From assembly GCA_017861355.1 (NCBI GenBank), contig JAGFXQ010000116.1:1-9810 (forward strand): a DNA stretch of 9,810 nucleotides. Reading direction: 5' to 3'. Source of the stretch: Bacillota bacterium (GTDB taxonomy: Bacteria > Bacillota > Clostridia > Lachnospirales > Lachnospiraceae). Shown in pieces: positions 7,401 through 9,810 of this stretch. Position 1 is the first letter of the stretch. Every line of letters begins with the position of its first letter. Made by a program: the position numbers and the translations under genes. The notes under the pieces are model-generated. The model was not told where the DNA came from, did no database searches, and saw nothing but the letters and a program-made list of their open reading frames with translations.

Positions 7401-7778
7401 TACACTGACATCTACATCAAAGATTACTCCCACACACTGGCTCTTTCCTGTCTCAGTATCACATAGTTCCAGCACGATGGTAGTCGAGAAATTCTTGTTC
7501 CGTAGGTAGCTAATCTCATTGTTCTCCTGAACCACCTTCATACCGCGAAGATATTCGATCAGGGTACGATCCGAGTCTTCTTTCGCTGCCTTATTGAAAA
7601 AGCCGCGTCCGTTACTGTCCGCGTATAATACAATCTGTAATGCATCTAAAACAGTAGATTTTCCACTTCCGGAATGTCCGGTAAAGAAATTGATCTCATC
7701 ATGAAAGGAAAGTACCTTCTCATTGATATAGTGCCAGTTATTCAGACACATCTTCGAAAGCGCTTGATATCTGTCCAT
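4428..7778 (-). CDS. jetC: Wadjet SMC-like ATPase JetC
   Basis: This 1116-residue protein is the motor of a Wadjet plasmid-defence complex, a MukB-like SMC protein that dimerises, binds JetA and JetB, and extrudes DNA loops using ATP. Walker A is at residues 34-42 (GHSGSGKST); the ABC signature SGGEGQ is at 999-1004; Walker B is LVVLDEAF with D1039 and catalytic E1040. A globular hinge lies at about 445-610 between two long stretches rich in charged and leucine residues that read as coiled-coil arms (about 260-440 and 610-910). All ATPase motifs are intact. I chose the ATG at 7778, not the upstream in-frame ATG at 7826, because GGAGGT lies 8 nt before it and the protein then begins just ahead of the conserved N-terminal strand. 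It overlaps jetB by 41 nt, suggesting coupled translation. A terminator follows. RecN- or SbcC-type ATPases are less likely given the jetA/jetB neighbours. Confidence 0.93.
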   Translation of the reverse strand: MDRYQALSKMCLNNWHYINEKVLSFHDEINFFTGHSGSGKSTVLDALQIVLYADSNGRGFFNKAAKEDSDRTLIEYLRGMKVVQENNEISYLRNKNFSTTIVLELCDTETGKSQCVGVIFDVDVSVNDVSRLFFRHTGSLLPNHYRDGEKVYSINELKEYIESNFSKEDYYFSRTNEKFRNELYTNFFGGLHPKHFPALFKKAIPFKMDMKLEDFVKNYICTENDIHMEDMQDSVAQYTRLKRRLEDTKSEITLLEDISRQYGRYESYSTQISQLQYNMDKLEIQAVESKLEKLALQQTQYQSDIEVLSKAAGELEQELKKLQEQRDEVTYAIQNCGYEHLESERNSLDQMLELLYRSKASYDKMIIGLKQWLAYEDLDLTARTGIEHMTCYTTSSDEIEEVKASIAGIRNGLEMRKAELVGKSGELNYKLSDLTKQMNILKGGQKAYPSYVLEVKDYITRELERIYEVPVKVDILADVIEIRDEVWRNAVEGYMGNNKLNLLIAPEYAKQALELYHCLDSKKYYKVAVIDTEKVLKDIKSIAHHSLAEEIDTDRDYIQAYIGYLMGSVIKCSSIEELRQNRSGITPDCVLYHGYKMQHINPRNYTEEAYIGRSAVERRLRLLEQDLIELKEQKEPLDRELHRLEEVLAYEALQQDSDFYARKLQEMTQIQEKELLRDELQSRIEELKKLNVDEWKAKKLFIEQVIDAKSKQKEKSNVALLAKENSIHDFGEERITLSEELLEKQKHYQFDAQQEEGFQTFIQTQENKNTDKLRGDLQSQKQLLERQLEEEFLKVLKKREQYHAVYAYRGFSLTGKDNKEYDQLLEGLQSDKLNDFTKQANEQAVQAIYHFKTDFIYKIRDAIKEVMQQKEDLNRILAQMDFGKDKYRFIITKNRSEDGKFYDMFMDENLEINPHQLTGNTSQQMDMFSMQHEKDYSDLINELIELFMPPQNSDTKTLEEARMNMEKYADYRTYLSFDMEQLVEGMPPMRLSRMLSKNSGGEGQNPLYVALLASFAQVYRINQKSMIRRRPTPRLVVLDEAFSKMDAEKVGSCIGLIRKLGFQAIISATNDKIQNYVDNVDKTFVFANPNKNRISVQEFEKREFIELLNAQEEEIM

Positions 7779-8385
7779 CCTCGAATACCTCCCCTTCCTC
7801 CTGATACTGTTCAATAATCGCCCCAATGGACTGACTGTCTAATAATAGATTAATCGTCGGATAGATGATAAACTTGGTATCCCCATCTAATTCGCCCATC
7901 TCCTCCGTGATCTCAATCACCTGATATTTTTTAAGCGCAGCGATGGTCTTCTTCAGCTCGGTCGGTGAGATCGACCTGCTATTCCATAAGCGAAACAATT
8001 GAATCTTGTCATATACTTCATTCAAAGAGGTATATACATGAATGGAGCTGCTGGCAGTATTCATCTGCTCATCAAAGATCAGCTTAAGTAGAAGCAGAAA
8101 AATCGTCGTCAGTCTGCTCAGCTTATCTCCTTGAAGGTTCTGTGTTACAATCTGCATGATACCATATTGCCTATTTTCGATCAGATCAATATCAGCAATC
8201 TTAAAATACTCCTTCAGGAAGTCAAGATGCCTCTCACAGGTCCGGTACATCCGATTCGGCAGATAGCGTTCGGTCTTTTTATCATATCTGCGTTCCAGAA
8301 TAAATGTCTGGTGATACAGAGTTCGGATTGCTTCTCTAAGCTCATCCTTTTCTTCATCCAGGAGTTCATTATAATAAGGGAACAT
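7738..8385 (-). CDS. jetB: Wadjet KITE-like subunit JetB (DUF4194)
   Basis: A 215-residue protein with the look and position of JetB, the DUF4194 winged-helix subunit that, like MukE or ScpB, binds the kleisin JetA and helps load DNA on the SMC motor. Visible features are the N-terminal helical segment (LDEEKDELREAI), the central MQIVTQ followed by LSRLTTIFLLLLKLIF, and a winged-helix-like segment around SPTELKKTIAALKKYQVIEI, followed by an acidic C-terminal tail. The length is usual for the family. The ATG at 8385 has an AAAGGA site about 5-6 nt upstream. There are 127 nt between the jetA stop and this start, with no gene recognised. The 3' end overlaps jetC by 41 nt. No transmembrane segment or signal peptide is expected: the hydrophobic run LLLLLKLIF-like is short and within a helix typical of the fold. 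The identification rests on sequence pattern plus its position between jetA and jetC. Confidence 0.88.
   Translation of the reverse strand: MFPYYNELLDEEKDELREAIRTLYHQTFILERRYDKKTERYLPNRMYRTCERHLDFLKEYFKIADIDLIENRQYGIMQIVTQNLQGDKLSRLTTIFLLLLKLIFDEQMNTASSSIHVYTSLNEVYDKIQLFRLWNSRSISPTELKKTIAALKKYQVIEITEEMGELDGDTKFIIYPTINLLLDSQSIGAIIEQYQEEGEVFEDGQISSAFEDVSE
7787..7792 (-). promoter_or_regulatory. Ribosome binding site that decides the jetC start
   Basis: GGAGGT on the minus strand, 8 nt before the ATG at 7778 and located inside the end of jetB. The alternative upstream ATG at 7826 would only add a 16-residue basic extension that does not look like the family N-terminus. Confidence 0.88.
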
Positions 8386-8512
8386 AAGTATCCTTTCTTC
8401 CTCGGCATCGCTGAAGGCTACCCTCCAGTTGAACCGATTTCATACGTTATATTAAGTATTAAATACATTTCTTGTTTACCACTTACTTCGATGTTAGCAG
8501 CCTGCTCTTCCT

Positions 8513-9565
8513 CTAAGTGGATTCTGCTTTACTGCTGTTTCTTTCAAAGATGATATCCGGATAAGTGTATCGTCCGCTTGTTATCATTTCTCGGTCACCG
8601 GGTACCACATGGAATGGACTGGTTCTTCGGAGGCTATAATCATAAGCCAATACTAACAGCTCGAATTCCTCATCGTTCTGAATCATATGCTCTTTTGTAA
8701 GGTAACTTCCATCTATCATACGGTCCAGAATAAATGCTTCGATCTGAGAATTGTTGAATCGATGCTTATTCTGGTTAATGCGCAGAATATCTTCCTTGGT
8801 CAGTTCTTGCTCCGTCTCTATTTCTACTTCTACACTATCCTCAAATTGCTTTCTCTTCCCTCTCTTCTTATAGAAGGAATCATTCGTAATCACGGTATGA
8901 TCGTTCACTAATATCGAGGCTGCCACCTGGGGATAGAGCTGATTTCCTCTGTTCCCGGACATCAGATTAAGCAATGCTATAACATTTCCCTGCATACTGT
9001 CATCACTGCTTAAGAGATATTCCAAGCGGCTTACGGTAGCCTTAATATACTTACTGTGCTCCGTATCAATATGGGCGATACGTTTCTCCATATTAATAAT
9101 ACCACGTTCTATCTCATCAATCGTCTTGGCAAATTCTTCTTCGATGTCCTCTTCCTTCTTACCTTCCGCCATCAGCTTATGCTTCAGCAGCTTCAGTCGA
9201 TCCTCGTCTTCACTAATGGTGCGAAGCAGCTTCTTAATGTCGCTTTTATAGATATAGAAATTATCACTGGTCTTAAGCAAACGGTACTTACGATTCACTA
9301 TGGTCTCAACATAACCGTTGAGATGCTCCAGAAGCAAATCCTCATAGTTGTCTTTCTCGAGCAGTGCTCCAAAGAACTGATCCATATTATGAAGCATATC
9401 CTGAAGTGAGCGGTTCAGTCTGGTCGTATTAATCAGCGCTGCCCGCAGAAGTTCCAGACCCGCATTGTTATCATGATAAAAGGAATAAATACCGGCATAA
9501 ACATTCTGTATGTACAAATCCTGATCTGACGAATCAGAGCTGTTCACTTTCATCGGCATAAACAT
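8513..9565 (-). CDS. Downstream jetA reading frame (JetA minus its N-terminal part)
   Basis: This 350-codon frame starts at an ATG (9565) inside the duplicated segment, with more in-frame ATGs at 9559 and 9553. It overlaps the end of the upstream jetA fragment by 32 nt, so ribosomes terminating at 9534 could in principle restart here. No strong ribosome binding site is present (only a weak AGGA-like match farther upstream). If made, it would lack the N-terminal region that in kleisins normally contacts the SMC neck, so it would probably not work alone. Confidence 0.55.
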   Translation of the reverse strand: MFMPMKVNSSDSSDQDLYIQNVYAGIYSFYHDNNAGLELLRAALINTTRLNRSLQDMLHNMDQFFGALLEKDNYEDLLLEHLNGYVETIVNRKYRLLKTSDNFYIYKSDIKKLLRTISEDEDRLKLLKHKLMAEGKKEEDIEEEFAKTIDEIERGIINMEKRIAHIDTEHSKYIKATVSRLEYLLSSDDSMQGNVIALLNLMSGNRGNQLYPQVAASILVNDHTVITNDSFYKKRGKRKQFEDSVEVEIETEQELTKEDILRINQNKHRFNNSQIEAFILDRMIDGSYLTKEHMIQNDEEFELLVLAYDYSLRRTSPFHVVPGDREMITSGRYTYPDIIFERNSSKAEST

Positions 9566-9614
9566 TCTGTATGTACAAATCCTGATCTGACGAATCAGAG
9601 CTGTTCACTCTCAT
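9493..9614. repeat. 61-bp tandem duplication inside jetA
   Basis: Copy 1 is 9493-9553 and copy 2 is 9554-9614, directly adjacent, differing at one base (T9549 versus C9610). On the coding strand this gives AAA (Lys) versus AGA (Arg) just after the ATG in each copy. The unit encodes NSSDSSDQDLYIQNVYA in both copies but in different frames relative to the gene. Because 61 is not a multiple of three, each added copy shifts the frame: one or four copies are in frame, two or three are not. Confidence 0.97.
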
Positions 9615-9810
9615 GATCGCTTCTATCATCGTCGAGGAGTAATCCGGAATAATGATATTCGTCTTAAAGGAGCTGTAGTCCTCTACACTCTTCAGCCAGG
9701 AGAATCGAATCAGTCGGTTCAATATCTTGGTTGCCATTGGTTCCATACGATCCGCGTCCTGCTCTTCGTCATCTACGGAGATATCGACAATACGGTCCGT
9801 GAAATGCTCC

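Larger units (their letters stand above)
8513..9810 (-). pseudogene. jetA: Wadjet kleisin-like subunit JetA, frameshifted, 5' end outside window
   Basis: JetA links the heads of the JetC dimer, like MukF or ScpA, and recruits JetB. The frame is open from the window edge (9809) through to 9534, ending with DESEQL and a TGA. The rest of the protein is in another frame, ending with TAG at 8513-8515. The shift is due to a 61-bp tandem duplication (20 codons plus one base). Without one copy, the reading runs ...NVYAGIYSFYHD... and gives 411 uninterrupted residues in the window. The part seen has a long charged helical region (around SEDEDRLKLLKHKL and RIAHIDTEHSKY), probably a coiled coil, and a C-terminal part ending in GRYTYPDIIFER, both as in the clostridial JetA family (DUF5716-type). 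I estimate that 60-90 N-terminal residues lie beyond the window. The gene is either inactivated, translated as two pieces, or switchable by losing a copy. A sequencing or assembly error is also possible. Confidence 0.82.

Noticed and set aside
7779..7826. A longer jetC start at 7826
   Set aside because: The extra 16 residues are basic and low in family character, and the only strong ribosome binding site (7787-7792) points to the ATG at 7778.
8418..8528. A 37-codon open stretch after jetA, in another minus-strand frame, with a protein-like composition (MYLILNITYEIG)
   Set aside because: I considered a second frameshift in jetA, but jetA already ends after a family-like GRYTYPDIIFER segment. 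The stretch is short and has no good ribosome binding site, so it is most likely chance.

Overview
This window looks like chromosomal DNA from an anaerobic Bacillota, most likely a Clostridia/Lachnospiraceae-type organism. Evidence for this is moderate base composition, strong AAGGAGG/GGAGGT ribosome binding sites, a perfect extended -10 promoter, and an SMC-type Wadjet operon of the kind common in Clostridia. The species cannot be named from the sequence. Every gene I accept is on the minus strand, so transcription runs from high to low coordinates.

Right part (about 9810 to 4354): a Wadjet (Jet) plasmid-defence operon in the order jetA, jetB, jetC, ended by a strong intrinsic terminator at 4354-4385. 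JetC is a MukB/SMC-like ATPase with Walker A, hinge, signature and Walker B motifs. JetB is the small winged-helix (KITE-like) subunit. JetA is the kleisin-like subunit and runs off the right edge. The reading frame of jetA is broken by a 61-bp tandem duplication (9493-9553 and 9554-9614, 60 of 61 identical). Removing one copy restores a continuous frame exactly, so this is either a recent inactivation or a reversible switch. The nuclease subunit JetD is not between jetC and the next operon; it must be upstream of the window, elsewhere, or absent.

Middle and left part (4244 to 455): a xanthine dehydrogenase operon, xdhA-xdhB-xdhC (molybdopterin, FAD and 2Fe-2S subunits), closely matching the E. 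coli three-subunit arrangement. It has its own promoter at 4216-4244. Inverted repeats lie over the promoter and in the leader, suggesting a specific regulator. Start and stop codons are tightly packed, which suggests translational coupling. The three proteins would form one enzyme that oxidises xanthine or related purines.

Left end (1 to 454): no gene. It holds a 211-bp imperfect palindrome (65-275), able to fold into one very long hairpin, flanked by copies of an ATGGTAACCT-containing repeat in inverted and direct orientation. This resembles a small non-autonomous mobile element or palindromic repeat, and may also end the xdh transcript.
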